A DNA stretch of 64,000 nucleotides from Muscardinus avellanarius (Eukaryota > Chordata > Mammalia > Rodentia > Gliridae), in the NCBI GenBank assembly GCA_963383645.1, contig OY726557.1, positions 153,987,701-154,051,700 on the forward strand, read 5' to 3'. The notes beneath the pieces were generated by a model. It did not search any database. It saw only the letters and a program-made list of their open reading frames with translations, and was not told the origin of the DNA. Shown here piece after piece: positions 21,813-33,288 of the stretch (positions are counted from its first letter, which is position 1; each line of letters opens with the position of its first letter). A program made the position numbers and the translations under genes.

Positions 21813-22989
21813 AAATGCTATCTTGATGGAGAATGAATGGGAAGGGCAAAGTATTTGTGCACAGAGAAAGTCTTGTAAATAGAACTTAACCTAGAGAGCT
21901 CTACTTTTCCTGTGTCAAAAATAGATACACTATTTTTTATCTGCAAGCCATTTTTTAAAATTCACACTACATCTTTACCTTTTTTGTTCAATGTTCACAA
22001 ACTAAATGTTCACATAGCAATACTACTTCTTCTCTGTCAAATACAATGCATTCTATAATTAAAGTATAAAATAAAATGAAATACAAATGTCAAAAACTTA
22101 AACCACCTACATAGGTGTTCAGCTAACAGTATCTTAGATTTATAAATATCTTTTTTAATGTTTCCAATGCAAAATATCTAATTAGCTTATTGTATTTTCC
22201 ACATGACAAACTTTTAAATATTTAAAGACAGTAATCATATCTCCCAGAGCTCCTCTTTCCAGGTAATGCATATACAATTTTCTTGAAAAATTAAAATTAT
22301 CACTGAAACAGCTGTCTTTGACATGTTTTGCATTCAGAGAATAGGATCACCAACACTTGCATAGGTTCTAGAAAATTGTTAAAATAATGAAATTTTGTAA
22401 GCACTTGTAATTTTGATAATGTGATATATTTATTAAATAGTCTAAGAGAATAGCATTCTTATTTCAAGTAATTTAGTTTAAGTCTTCTGACATATATTAT
22501 AATGAATGTTTTATATTCTATTGTGAAAGAGTACATCGTTTTGTTTGCTTGATCAAATGAATCAAAATGTACTGTGAAATATTTTTATCTTATACATTGA
22601 TTTATTTTGTTACAAGATTCACCAGTATTCCTGTAGCAGAGATACATAAAAATTAGGCTCTTTTGTCATGTTTCATAATAGATATTAACCCCAAATTTTA
22701 GACACTCCGGTAGCCTTGATAGTCTATACAGTTTAAGTCATTTCCTAGAACTATAGCCAAGTAAATGTCTCTTTCATTTAAAAGTTTAAAAATCCTTTTA
22801 ACTGATACAAAAAGCAGAGAACTATACATATGTATGTACTTCCACACAATGTTCAGATACCTGAACACATTGCATAATGTTTACATCCGTTTAAACAAAT
22901 CTATCTCCCATACATTTGTCTTCTTTTTAAGAGAAAATATTCAAAATTTATTCTTCTAGGTTTATAAAATTTATAATACATTATTTCTT
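21813..22989. other. unique AT-rich DNA, nothing recognised
   Basis: No gene or repeat was recognised; the frame at 22765-22959 has no known domain. Confidence 0.4.
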
Positions 22990-23500
22990 CTGTAGTCTTG
23001 CTACTGTGGGATAGCACTCAGAACTACTCACTTCTATCTAACTGTAGTTTAATACCCTCAGGTCACCCACTATAATTCCTTTTTAACACCTAGTTTCCCT
23101 AACATCTGTAACTACAACTTTATTCTCAACTTCTATAAAGTTAACTTTTCTAGACTATTATGAAGATCATTTAGTAATTGTTTATCTGTGCCTGACTTAT
23201 TTTACTTAACACTCTAACTTCAGTCCTATCCATGTTTCCAAGACTTGACAAGATTTCTTTCTTTTAATGGATGAAAGTGTTCCCTTCAGTATATGTACTA
23301 AATGTTTTCTTTATCCAATATGTTTATGGCTGCTTAGGTTATTTCCTTTTTGACTATCACAAATAGTTATATAATAAACATGAGAGTGGAAATGTTTCCC
23401 TTAATATACTGATTTTATTTTCTTTGGTTATATATCCAGAAGTGTGACTGCCAGATCATATGATAGTTTAATTTTTAATTTGGGATAGCATGTAGAAGAA
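22990..23500 (-). repeat. old L1 3' end (ORF2 C-terminus and 3' UTR)
   Basis: The plus strand follows the reverse of an old mammalian L1 (CTGTGCCTGACTTATTTTAC, AATAAACATGAGAGTGGAAA, GCCAGATCATATGATAG). It is diverged, without an open frame, and lacks a clear tail. Confidence 0.75.
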
Positions 23501-23604
23501 ATGGTTTATGTGGTCATGGTAAGTAATCACATGGCTCTTCCTGATGTGCTCCTCTTCCCCTTCTTCTCTTTCCCAGTACTCTGAATTTCTGTTAATCATG
23601 TGTT

Positions 23605-23801
23605 TCAGTCAGTATTCTTACTGTTGTAACCCAAAACACCTAAAGATAGTAACTTAGAGGGAGAAAGATTTATTTGCTTTCAGTTCTGGAGATTTCAGAG
23701 GTTCAATCCATGTTGAGTTACATCTAAGTCTCCAAACCTCAGACCATGAAAGCAGGAGGCAAAGAGAGAATGAAAGGGCTTTGATCTTGGAAGCCTGATG
23801 C
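23605..23801 (-). repeat. MaLR-type LTR, 3' part of reverse copy
   Basis: Reverse-oriented sequence resembling MST/THE1 or rodent ORR1-type LTRs of the ERVL-MaLR group (ACTGTTGTAACCCAAAACAC, then GATTTATTTGCTTTCAGTTC). The LTR is split by an L1; the rest is at 24284-24412. The exact subfamily cannot be set by eye. Confidence 0.6.
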
Positions 23802-23814
23802 AAGAGTAAGCTAG

Positions 23815-24270
23815 ATATTTTTGACAAGGTTTCTACGAAGATTTGGTAGAGGAAATAATAATCTTTTAACTAAATATTGCTGAAAAATAATAATTACATG
23901 AAAAATAAATAAATAAATGTGTGATAGTTTCACCTAAAAAAAAAAAAAAGAAGAAAAAATATTCTCTGGTAAGAAAGAAAGCAAAAAGAAATATTGAAAT
24001 GTTATCTTTAAGTTATCTAAAGCTTGGTATCAGACAAATGAAACTGTTATGTGAGATTATCATCGTTAATATTGAATAAATTACTATAAAACTAGATGTC
24101 AACCACTAAGCCAAGCATGGGAAGGAGGGATGGGGAGGGAACGGGGTGGGGATCGGGTAGGGGCTAACTGGGCGATATGTGCATGTATGTCTACAAAAGT
24201 ATTTTCTTTATACCATTATGATGTATGAATACAGTGCACCAATAAAAATAAATAAATAAATTTTAAAAAA
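23815..24270 (+). mobile_element. internally deleted L1 insert
   Basis: Flanked by AAGAGTAAGCTAG (23802-23814) and AAGAGTAAGTTAG (24271-24283). About 90 bases of ORF2, nearly the same as 2403-2490, run straight into the 3' UTR, so the ORF2 C-terminus is missing. A G-rich tract at 24120-24165 and CACCAATAAAAATAAATAAA close it. Confidence 0.85.
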
Positions 24271-24283
24271 AAGAGTAAGTTAG

Positions 24284-24411
24284 GAAGAAGGGAACACAAT
24301 TCCCAAGGCCACACCCTCGGACTCCTACTCAGCAACCAAACCCCACCTCCAACATTGGTTCCTTGTCTCTGTGAGGTTTAAGGGGACATTCTAAATACAA
24401 ACCATAATACC

Positions 24412-24412
<1 letters not shown>
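24284..24412 (-). repeat. MaLR-type LTR, 5' part of reverse copy
   Basis: Continues the LTR of 23605-23801 (CCCCACCTCCAACATTGGTT, then GGGGACATTCTAAATACAAA). It borders directly on an AT microsatellite. Confidence 0.6.

Positions 24413-24413
<1 letters not shown>

Positions 24414-24460
<47 letters not shown>
24414..24460. repeat. (AT)n microsatellite
   Basis: An uninterrupted AT run next to the LTR edge. Confidence 0.95.
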
Positions 24461-24463
<3 letters not shown>

Positions 24464-24773
24464 AAACCTAGGTATACAAATTGTCTGTTGAAGGATTTAA
24501 GTTAAAATACAAAAATCTTGCCTTTATCTTTCTCTTATTTAATTGGAAATGTGATACCCAAGTTGCAGTGACACTGAAATCATCTGAACACTCTTGTGAT
24601 GTTGACTGATGACCCTGATATTACTTAGAGCAGAACAAATAGCAGCAATCCTGAGTGTGGATTTCTTTTATCTAAGCAAAAGTAATACTTTCTTGTTATC
24701 ATTACTTATGCTTTACTTGCAGCTCAAATCATTCTTAAATGATCCAGTAGTCAAAGAGTGGTAAATTTCTTGT

Positions 24774-24870
24774 TTTTGTCTTCCAAATCCTTCCAGATTT
24801 GTTAGATAATTTAGTCTTTTGTCTTCCAAATTGTTTCAGATTTGTTAGATAATTCAGTCTTTGCCTTCCA
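24774..24870. repeat. 43-base tandem duplication
   Basis: Two 43-base units (24774-24816 and 24817-24859) that differ at a few sites, plus the first ~11 bases of a third. Each unit starts TTTTGTCTTCCAAAT and includes AGATTTGTTAGATAATT. Confidence 0.9.
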
Positions 24871-25594
24871 CAAGTAAGAGTATCACATTTTTTAAGCTTC
24901 TTTTTCTCCTGATTATTAAATATGGCTGGCATTCAATGTTGGTGGTTATAGAAGAAGAAATTTACCTAAAATAAATGATCAGGAGCATGAATTTTTATTA
25001 AAACGATTAACTAAATCTTATGTTGTTAAAAGTAATTCTAACTAAAATAAATTATAATAGTACATATTTGCAAGAACCATTACAAATAGCAAATAACATT
25101 TTAGTGAAATTATGTTCCTATTTCTTCAATAAAAACGTTTTCCTCATCATGTTACACATTCTACTTATTTTAGTAGTCTGTTTTAAAATAAACTTCCTGA
25201 AGTAATTATACTATAAAGGAAGAGGTGTACTATATAATTTAAAACTTATAAACACATGAAACATTCTAAAATAACATTCTCTATAGAACAATTTATATCA
25301 ATACAATTTTATATGTGTCCAAGACGTAATTAAAAATCTGAGAAATATTTCTGCCTTTAATGATGCCTCTATATAATAAAGAAGCAAGAAACAAGACAGG
25401 TAAACAAGTAAATTACAATACCTTGTGAAGAGAGGAAAACCCATAAATAGTTGTTCTCTATCCAGATGGAACAAGGAGAAAGCATTGGGTAAGGCATTCA
25501 CAAAGGAAATATCTGAAAGGCTTTAATAAAAATATGTAGGAAATCAAACAAAGAATCTTCAGAAGGAAAAATATAAGAGAATCAGAAGAAGCAT
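24871..25594. other. unique AT-rich DNA, nothing recognised
   Basis: Short frames at 25020-25205 and 25298-25501 have no known domain. Confidence 0.4.
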
Positions 25595-25606
25595 AAAAAG
25601 GCATAT

Positions 25607-25832
25607 TTTATTTATTAATTTAGTTATTTTTGTGGGTCTGAGGATGGAATGCAGAGACATTTGACCACCGAGCTACACCCCTGCCCTATATTTTATTTTT
25701 TTATTTTGAAACGGGGTGTCACTAAGTTGCATAGGGCCTCACTAAGTAGCCAAGGCTGGCTGTGAACCGTAATCCACAGGTCTCAGCCTCCCAAATGATG
25801 GAATTACCAGCCTGTGCCACCATGCCCAGCTG
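25607..25832 (-). repeat. dimeric SINE
   Basis: Reverse copy flanked by the perfect duplication AAAAAGGCATAT (25595-25606 and 25833-25844). The right half starts GGTCTGAGGATGGAATG. Confidence 0.95.
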
Positions 25833-25856
25833 AAAAAGGCATATCTTAAATAAAAG

Positions 25857-26079
25857 CAGCAGGGGTGCATGCTTGTAATCCCATTATTCAGGAGGCTGAG
25901 ACCAGAGGATCGCGGTTCATGGACAGCCTCAGCGACTTAGTGAGGCCCTTCACAACTTAGTGACACCCTGTTTCAAAATAAAGAATAAAATATAGGACAG
26001 GGGGTGTAGCTCGGATGTCAAATGCCCCTGGGTTCCATCCCCAGGCCCGCAAAAATAAATAAATACATAAACAAATAAA
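25857..26079 (+). repeat. dimeric SINE, A-rich tail abutting a transposon end
   Basis: The left half lacks its first bases. The right half is GGGGGTGTAGCTCGGATGTC. An AAAT/ACAAA tail reaches 26079, where the Tigger-like end begins. Confidence 0.9.
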
Positions 26080-27467
26080 TACAAGCACACCTTTATTCAT
26101 TGTGCTTTGCCTTTTGTTTCACATATGTTATGGTTACTTTTTTACAAACTGAAGGTTTAGGACAGTTATGTGTGTATTGAATAAGCCTATTGGTACCATT
26201 TTTACATACAGTATGTTTATGTCTGTGTTCAGATTACAATATTTTAAACTTTTCTCCATTATTAAGTCTGTTGTGGTGATCTGTGATCACTTATTATAGA
26301 TACCACTATTATAAATATTTTGTGGTACCATGAGCCACACCTGTCCAAGTGTGTGGCTCAAGAAGTTAACTGATAAATACTATGTGTGTGTTCTGTTTAG
26401 TCATCTGTTTCCATATCATTGTCCCTCTCTTTGAGGCTTGCTGTCTCTCATGACACAGTATTAAAATTAGGCCAGTTAATTATCCTACAATTGCCTCTAA
26501 ATTTTCAAGGAAAGTAAAAATTTCCACATCTCTCACTTCATATCAAAAGCCACAGATGATTACGCTTGGTGAAAAAGGCATGCTGAAAGTCAAGACAGGC
26601 CCAAAGCTAGACCTCTTGTTATAAACAGACAAGATGTGACACAAAGGAAAAGTTTTTGGAGGAAATTAAAAGTCCTTCTCCAGTGAATACACGAATGACA
26701 AGAAAAAGAAGCAGAGAAGCAGCCTTACTGCTGACATGGCAAAAGTTTTAGCTGTCTCAATAGATCAAATCAGTCCCTTAAGGCAAAGCTTCATTCAGAG
26801 CAAGACCCCAACTTCCTTCAATTTAATGAAGATTGGAAGAGGCAAAGAAGTTGCAGAGGAAAATTTTGAAGGTAGCAGAAATTGGTGCATGAGGTTTAAG
26901 GAAAAATGTCATTTTCTCAATATAAGTTCAAGGCCAAGTAGGAGAAGCTGTAGCAAGTTATTCATAAGATCCAACTAAGTAATGAGTGTGGCACACATTA
27001 GATTTTAAATGCACGTGAAACAGTCTTCTACTGTAAAACAATCTACAACTTTCATAGTTAGAAACGAGAAGTCAATGACTGGCTTCAAGGCTTCCAAACT
27101 TCAAAGGACAGGCTAACTCTCTTGTTTGGGTCTAATGCATCTGGTGATGCTTTAACTTGAAGCCAGTACTTGTCCACAATCTTGACAATCTGAGTTCTTA
27201 AGTAGTATATTAAATTTACTCTTCTTTTTCCCTGTAAAGGGATTCTCAAAGCCTGAAAGACAGGAATGTATATATATCATGATTTACTATCTATATTTAG
27301 TCCACAGTTGAGATCTACTGCTCAGAAAACAAATTTCTTTCAAAGCATTACTGCTCCTTGACAAGAAGATGGAGCTGGTCAATAAGATGGGTGTTGTTTT
27401 CATGCCTGATAACACATTAACCATTCTGTAGCCCATGGATCAAGTGGTACTTTTGACATGCTATTCT

Positions 27468-27475
27468 TATTTAAA

Positions 27476-27540
<65 letters not shown>
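27468..27540. repeat. (AT)n microsatellite inside Tigger
   Basis: About 70 bases of TA repeats with two small breaks (TACATA, TGTATA). It sits in place of an A/T-rich part of the transposase region. Confidence 0.95.
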
Positions 27541-27542
<2 letters not shown>

Positions 27543-27608
27543 CATAAGGCTTTAGCTGCCATAAATACTGATTCCTTTGATGAAAATAGGAAAGGAATTG
27601 AAAACTTC

Positions 27609-27697
27609 TGTGTGCATGTATGTATCTACCATCTTGTACTCCATTAAGATGTATGACTACAAAGCACCAATAAAAAAAATTAAAAACAAAAAAGCAA
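27609..27697 (+). repeat. very short L1 3' end inside Tigger
   Basis: TGTGCATGTATGTATCTACC to CACCAATAAAAAAAATTAAA is the last ~85 bases of an ACCAATAAAA-type L1. It interrupts the Tigger sequence, which resumes at about 27700, so this insertion is younger than the transposon. Confidence 0.85.
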
Positions 27698-28516
27698 CAA
27701 ATACAGATTTACTATTCTAAGTGCCATTAAGAACATTTGTGACTTATGAGAAGAGGGCAAAATATCAACATTAATAAGAGTTTGTAAGAAGTTGATCCCA
27801 ACCCTCATAGATGACTTTGAGGCATTCAGGATATCAGTAAAGGAATTAACTCAGATGTGGCAGAAACAGCAAGAAAACTAGAATTTTAAGTCAAGCCTGA
27901 AGCTCAAATAGACTTGTTTCAATTTCATTATATAATAAATGCATGAAGAGTTCCTTCTTATGAATGAGCAAAAAAGTCATTTCTCAAGATAAAGTCCATT
28001 GCTGGTGAAGATGTACTAAATTTTGTTGAAATGAAAGCAAAGTATTTTGATATTGCATAAATTTAATTTATAAAGCAGCAATGTGCTTTGAGAGGATTAG
28101 CTCCAATTTTGAAAGTTCTAAAGTGTGCAAAAGGCTCTCAAACTGCCTTGTATGCTCTAAATATTTCCCTTGAGGAGGAAGAGCTAATTAATGAAGCAAA
28201 CTTCATTGTCTTTTTTAATAAACTGCCAAAGCTACCCCAGCAACCATCACCCTGATCAGTCAGCAGCCATCTACAGTGAGCCAAAGACCTTCCATCAGCA
28301 AAAAGATCACAGCTAACTGAAGTTTCAGATGATTTTGAGCATTTTTTTTAGCAATAAAGTATTTCTAATTAAGGCAAACACATTGGTATTAGACAAAATA
28401 ATGTAAATTCAGCTGGAAAACAAAAAAAGTTATGTGAAATTTTTTAGTATTGACATTCAACTTACTGTAGTTGTATGGAACCAAACCCACACCAAATGCT
28501 TACAAATCCATGCAAA

Positions 28517-28517
28517 C

Positions 28518-28556
<39 letters not shown>
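28517..28556. repeat. (CA)n microsatellite
   Basis: A CA run that starts at the right end of the Tigger relic. Confidence 0.95.
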
Positions 28557-28558
<2 letters not shown>

Positions 28559-28968
28559 GTTTTGCAGTGTTTACAATGTGTAAGGTACCCGAAATTGAGA
28601 GTCAAATTCATCTGAGAAACAAGACAATGTGTATTTAGATGTAAACAATCTAAATATAAGATTTAGAAAGACATTGGATTTAATTGTATACCAAAGTATG
28701 CAAAGCATGCTTTGTATATGCTGCAGGTGTTTACAATATTGTTGACCAAGTGGATACTAGCAATTATGCTGATTATTTTATATTATAAAATATAGTTGAA
28801 ATTGTGAAATATAGAATGGTACAATCAGTTTGTATTCAATTACAGATAGTTATTTCAGTGATTGTAATGTTTACTAACTTGATAGAGTAGAAATAAATAA
28901 GTGACTACTGGACAAAGATAAATATTTTAAGTGAACTAAGATATTCTCATCAAAATTTTGCAGTTTTG
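28557..28968. other. unique DNA, nothing recognised
   Basis: No gene or repeat was recognised. Confidence 0.4.
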
Positions 28969-28983
28969 AAAATCCCGAGTTCT

Positions 28984-29212
28984 GCCGGGTGTGGTGGCAC
29001 ACGCTTGTAATCCCCATGCTTGGGAGGCTGAAACAGGAGGATCACACAGGTTAAAAACCAGCCTCAGCTACTTAGTGAGGCTCTCAGCAACTTAACGAGA
29101 CCCTGTTTCGAAATAAAATATAAAATGGGTCTGGGAGTATAGCCTGGAAGTAGAAAGCCTCTGGGTTCCACCCCAGTACCACCAAAATAAATAAATAAAT
29201 AAATAAATAAAC
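28984..29212 (+). repeat. dimeric SINE with (AAAT)n tail
   Basis: Flanked by AAAATCCCGAGTTCT (28969-28983) and AAAATCCTGAGTTCT (29213-29227). The left half is a long form with CTACTTAGTGAGGC and CAGCAACTTAACGAGACC. The right half is GGTCTGGGAGTATAGCCTGG. Confidence 0.95.
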
Positions 29213-29227
29213 AAAATCCTGAGTTCT

Positions 29228-30867
29228 ATATGCATGAATCTTAACAAAAATGCAGATGATTTTCACAAAAATAAGATGTATATATATGGATAAAGTTGCA
29301 ATTAGTAATTATGCTTTTGCAAAATTCAGAAGTCAATTGGATACCTAGAAACTCTATTTGAAAATGATTTAATAATACACTTAAAACCTTATTAATAATG
29401 AGAATCTAAAGGTAATGATCCTGAACTAAAGATGAGAAAGAAATAATTGTATTTCTTGTTATTACTTATATAAAAGAAGAAAGCTAGAAGCAGAAAAGAT
29501 CTTCTTGTTTTTAGCCAGGCAATATGTCAAGATGCATGTTTAAACACAGATATAGCCAAGTTATTTAATTAGAAAGTTAAGTATGTTTGTGTGAGGATTA
29601 TTAATCTACTAAATACTCTTGAAATATATATTAGTAAAACTTGGATCTACTTAGGTTTAGTAATTATTAGAAGTGTGCTATATTTTTACTTATTTAATTT
29701 GCAAGTTTAAGTATTTCTCATTTGACGTTCCCCATGATATTCAACTATATGCCGATATAGATTGACCACAGGATTCTCATAATAACAAATATAAATACAC
29801 CAAAAGCTAATTAGTTTCTTACTTAGCTTTGTCACTTTACAAGTTACTTTAACTCACCTAATGTAAGAGGCTTTCCGCTGTCTTCTTTCCCTCTACAGTT
29901 CTCTGCATCCACCAAGCCACTGGTTAAGTGTGTGTTCTCTCGCACAACTGTGTGTTTACGTATATCAGACTGTCCTTTTCCTAAAGTTCTAGCATTACAT
30001 ACATCTTCTAGTACATTTTGTCAGGGTTTCCAAAGCTCCACATGACCCATTATATTCTCTCACTCTGAAGATACCTCACGCTTCTTCTATTGCTTATAGA
30101 TTTTGATGAGATGGTGATGATTTTGCCATCTTTTTAGGAAATTTCTAATTGCTATGCTTTGGAGTATTTTTATGAATATTTTCATAGATATATTCTATTT
30201 ATTCCATGTTCAAGAATATAAAAATATTTCATCATTTACTGTTATAATACTGTATTCTGTTTAAATTTGAATCTTTCTTATTTATTAGTTCCGTTATTAT
30301 CTCTGTCCCTTCTCTGCAATTTAAGCTCTAACAGTGGAAACTGATCCATCATTTTCAATAACTTATTCCCAGGCTGGAACTTAATTTTTTAATTTGCTAA
30401 CAAATATCCAGTTAGGGTATCTAGACATATAATACTTTTGTGTGTAAATTAAAATGTAGTGTAAAAGTATTTATCATCATGTTTTTAAAATGAGTTTAAA
30501 TTCCATTTTTATTTTTATATCTTATTTCATTTTTAAAAGACCGACTACTTTGGTTTAAGATCTACTTAGGTTTAATAATGTAAGCAAAATTAATAAAAGT
30601 TCAGAAGCTTGAGGACTTTTTAATGAAAATAGAAATATTTTAAGTTTATTTCATAAATGCAGATACATTTTATTATAAATAATTAGCCTGGTGTTTTATT
30701 TGATCTTCTTAGATTATCATGATTTCAAGGTTAAAGAAATAGAACTACAAATAATAAACTTTCATTGATAATAAACTGATTTCTATACTTTTAATATTAA
30801 TTTTCCTATAAGATTTAATTGATATTTGAATTAAATTTAATTGATAAATTATATATTTTATTTTCAT
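29228..30867. other. unique DNA, no gene seen
   Basis: 1.6 kb of AT-rich sequence. 30290-30420 has a faint MIR/L2 flavour (AAGCTCTAACAGTGGAAAC) but is not callable. Confidence 0.35.
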
Positions 30868-31088
30868 TATTTATTTATTATTTATTTTTCTGGTAGTGGG
30901 GATTGAACTCAGGGGCATTCTACCTCTGAGTTACACCCCCAGTCCCAGTTTTTATTCTTTTATTTGAAACATGGTCTCACTCATTTGCAGAGGGCCTCAC
31001 AAGTAGCTGAGGCTGGCTGCAAACCTGGGATCCTCTTGTCTCAGCCTCCCAATTACTGGGATTATAAGCATGTGCCACCACACTTAGC
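30868..31088 (-). repeat. dimeric SINE
   Basis: Reverse copy: T/A-rich tail, right half (GGGGATTGAACTCAGGGGCA), linker, left half (CCCAATTACTGGGATTATAA). The frame 30964-31239 runs through it and is not a gene. Confidence 0.9.
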
Positions 31089-31971
31089 TTATATCACCAT
31101 CTTCCACTCTTCTCTAAGAAGTCTTTGTTCTTTCAAGTCTGTCTCTTTGCACAAAATTTCTTTTTATGGGGATGTCATATTCTTCTCATTATACATTGAA
31201 ATTTTCTATTTTTTTCTTTGTTGTTTTTTCCCCACTTAATTTTAGAGAGCCAATCAAATGTCACTTTTTTCCCAAGCAAACACAAAGAATCCTATTATGA
31301 ACCCCAATTACCTACTTATGTTGGCTGTTTATAATGCATTTTATGTACTCTTCTGTGTCTTCGAAGATTCTAATCCATCTTTGTATTATAGCACTTTCTT
31401 AGTATATGTTGATTTTCTTATTGATTTATCACAATCTAGGATACATAGTCTACCTCACTGTTAGAAAGTTTCCTGAGTCTATACAGTTATTTTGACCATA
31501 CATAATCTTTTTCAGTTATAAAACCATAGTGGAACATAATGGTAGACAAGTCAAACAGGAGTTTATTTTCCACAGAATCAATCTTTATATTATCATATAG
31601 TATAAATTAAACAATGAAATAAAGCAAATAGTCCAGGAAAAGAACAGAAAAGCAACTAGTAAAGGTGTAAGAAGTTATGGATGACAAAGTAATTGTAAAA
31701 ACAGAAGATTGTATAAATGAAATCGGGTGAGTCAGCTCTGGCCAAAAGAACAATATTTAATGTGTACTTTTTCTCAGGTCCTAAATGAGCAGGGTCAGCT
31801 AGGACCCTGAGAGTAGATGCCACTTTAAGAGGAGGTGCAGGCACAACACATCTGAGGATGCACTTGCCCTGAGCCCACTCTGCACTTGCATAGGTGTGAT
31901 GGTGAGTACTCTCTTCAGTTTCCAGCCCTAAGCATTTTACTTGTCTCATTATAGCCCTGGCCTGCTACATG
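31089..31971. other. unique DNA; unclassified GC-richer patch at 31720-31960
   Basis: The patch at 31720-31960 has a higher GC share and could be an old LTR or constrained DNA. The minus frame 31656-31949 (97 codons) has no domain I know. Confidence 0.3.
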
Positions 31972-31982
31972 AAGTGTCTTTT

Positions 31983-32126
31983 TAAAATTTTTTTAATTGG
32001 TGCATTATAGTTATACATCTTAATGGGGTACAAGATGGTAGACACACACATGCACACATCACTCATTTAGCCCTTCCCCAATTCCTCCTTCTCATGTTTG
32101 GCTTGGTGATTGACTTTGATATCATA
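31983..32126 (-). mobile_element. very short L1 insertion (3' UTR only)
   Basis: Reverse 3' end of the ACCAATAAAA lineage, flanked by AAGTGTCTTTT (31972-31982 and 32127-32137). A severely 5'-truncated L1. Confidence 0.9.
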
Positions 32127-32137
32127 AAGTGTCTTTT

Positions 32138-32310
32138 AAACTGTACTCTTTCATTGCTAATTTTCATTGTGTTTAGATGAATTTTTTGTTTAAGATGTGT
32201 GCTTTCCACATTTGAAAATTCTCTTAAGTCTTAGATATCTAGCAACCATCACCTTAAATAATAATTTTGAATTTTTTCTCTTTTCTCTATGAATTCTAGA
32301 CATTTAGATT
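32138..32310. other. unique DNA, nothing recognised
   Basis: Short gap without recognisable features. Confidence 0.4.
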
Positions 32311-32311
32311 G

Positions 32312-32519
32312 GAATTTTTTTTGTAGTAATGAGGATTGAACACAGGGCAGACTGCAAGCTATATCCCCAGCCCTATTTTTTATTTTTTATTTTGAAACAG
32401 GGTTTCACTAAGTTGTGTAAGGCTTCACTAAGTAGCTGAGGCTGGCCTCGAACCTATGATCCTCCTGTCTCAGCCTCCCAAGTACTGGGATTACAAGTGT
32501 CAGTCACCATGCCCAGCTT
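32312..32519 (-). repeat. dimeric SINE
   Basis: Reverse copy with GAGGATTGAACACAGGGCAG and GGCCTCGAACCTATGATCC. The right half has lost about ten bases. Confidence 0.9.
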
Positions 32520-33051
32520 TTGTATTGGGATTCTAGATATGTTAATTGTATTAATTGTTGTGTAAAACATTCTTGGCATTTTATTTTTTAACCTGCACTT
32601 ATTCTGACTAATAACTTTATTTGAAAATAAATTGTTATTGTTTATGAATTATATTTCTTGGTTGTTATTATAGTGAACAACCTACCTGGTGATTTTTACA
32701 TTTTGGTGATCAACTAGAAATTCTTTTTGATTCTTTCATTCTGCCTTTTCTTTCAATTTTAAATTATATATCATAAATATTTTTGTATAATGTTTAATAA
32801 TAATTAATAATTACTTAATGTAACTCATTAAAACATTTTTTCTGTGAAAATCATGATGCAGTCAATTATCTCCTGTGGTCTGAAAACATGGTTAATTTAA
32901 AATTAAATGAAAAATAATAAATTAACTGAATATTTGTTTATAGTTGTGAAAACTCTGTGAAGCCTGGGCTTAGGACACATCCATCTAGAAAAGATCTATA
33001 ATTTCAAACTACTGTAAATGAGTTTAATAGCTCAAAATTTCTCAGATCTAA
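32520..33051. other. unique AT-rich DNA, nothing recognised
   Basis: No gene or repeat was recognised. Confidence 0.4.
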
Positions 33052-33066
33052 AAGTTATTGTCCTGG

Positions 33067-33273
33067 CCGGGCATGGTGGTACATGCTTGTAATCCCCATG
33101 CTTGGGAGACGGAGACAGGAGGATCGCGCAGGTTCGAAGCCAGCCTTGCTGGCTTAAGAGACCCTGTTTCCAAATAAAAATATAAAAATGGGTCTGGGAG
33201 TGTAGCCCGGAGGTAGAAGGGTTTCCAGGAACCCCAGTACCACCAAATAAAATAAAATAAAATAATGTAATAT
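33067..33273 (+). repeat. dimeric SINE, palindrome subgroup
   Basis: Flanked by AAGTTATTGTCCTGG (33052-33066) and AAGTTACTGTCCTGG (33274-33288). It keeps GCAGGTTCGAAGCCAGCC and has GGGTTTCCAGGAACCCC in the right half. The tail is AAAAT repeats. Confidence 0.95.
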
Positions 33274-33288
33274 AAGTTACTGTCCTGG

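Larger units (their letters stand above)
26505..28330 (+). pseudogene. Tigger transposase, decayed
   Basis: The relic of a pogo/Tigger transposase, which normally has an N-terminal CENP-B-type helix-turn-helix DNA-binding part and a DDE catalytic domain in the nucleus. The coding order can be followed from the N-terminal box (~26510) to the C-terminal end (~28320). The longest open stretch is 26736-26978 (80 codons), including SFIQSKTP and RNWCMRFKEKCHF, which matches the HTH region. Stops, shifts, deletions, an AT run (27468-27540) and an L1 3' tip (27609-27697) break the rest. No intact catalytic triad can be read. Confidence 0.8.
26082..28516 (+). mobile_element. Tigger1-like DNA transposon, near full length
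   Basis: From recall of the family, the order matches Tigger1, a pogo-type transposon of early placental mammals. The left terminal repeat is near CAAGCACACCTTTATTCATT, preceded by TA (26080-26081). Next come a CTCTCACTTCATATCAAAAG box (26531), the transposase region, a CACCCTGATCAGTCAGCAGC stretch (28247), and a right end near CCAAACCCACACCAAATGC. Total length is ~2.4 kb, as expected once an AT run and a small L1 piece are counted. DNA transposons move by cut and paste; this one is dead. Confidence 0.85.

Noticed and set aside
29640..30580. A ~20-base near-repeat (ATCTACTTAGGTTTA at 29645 and 30560)
   Set aside because: It is short, AT-rich and isolated; chance is the simpler explanation.
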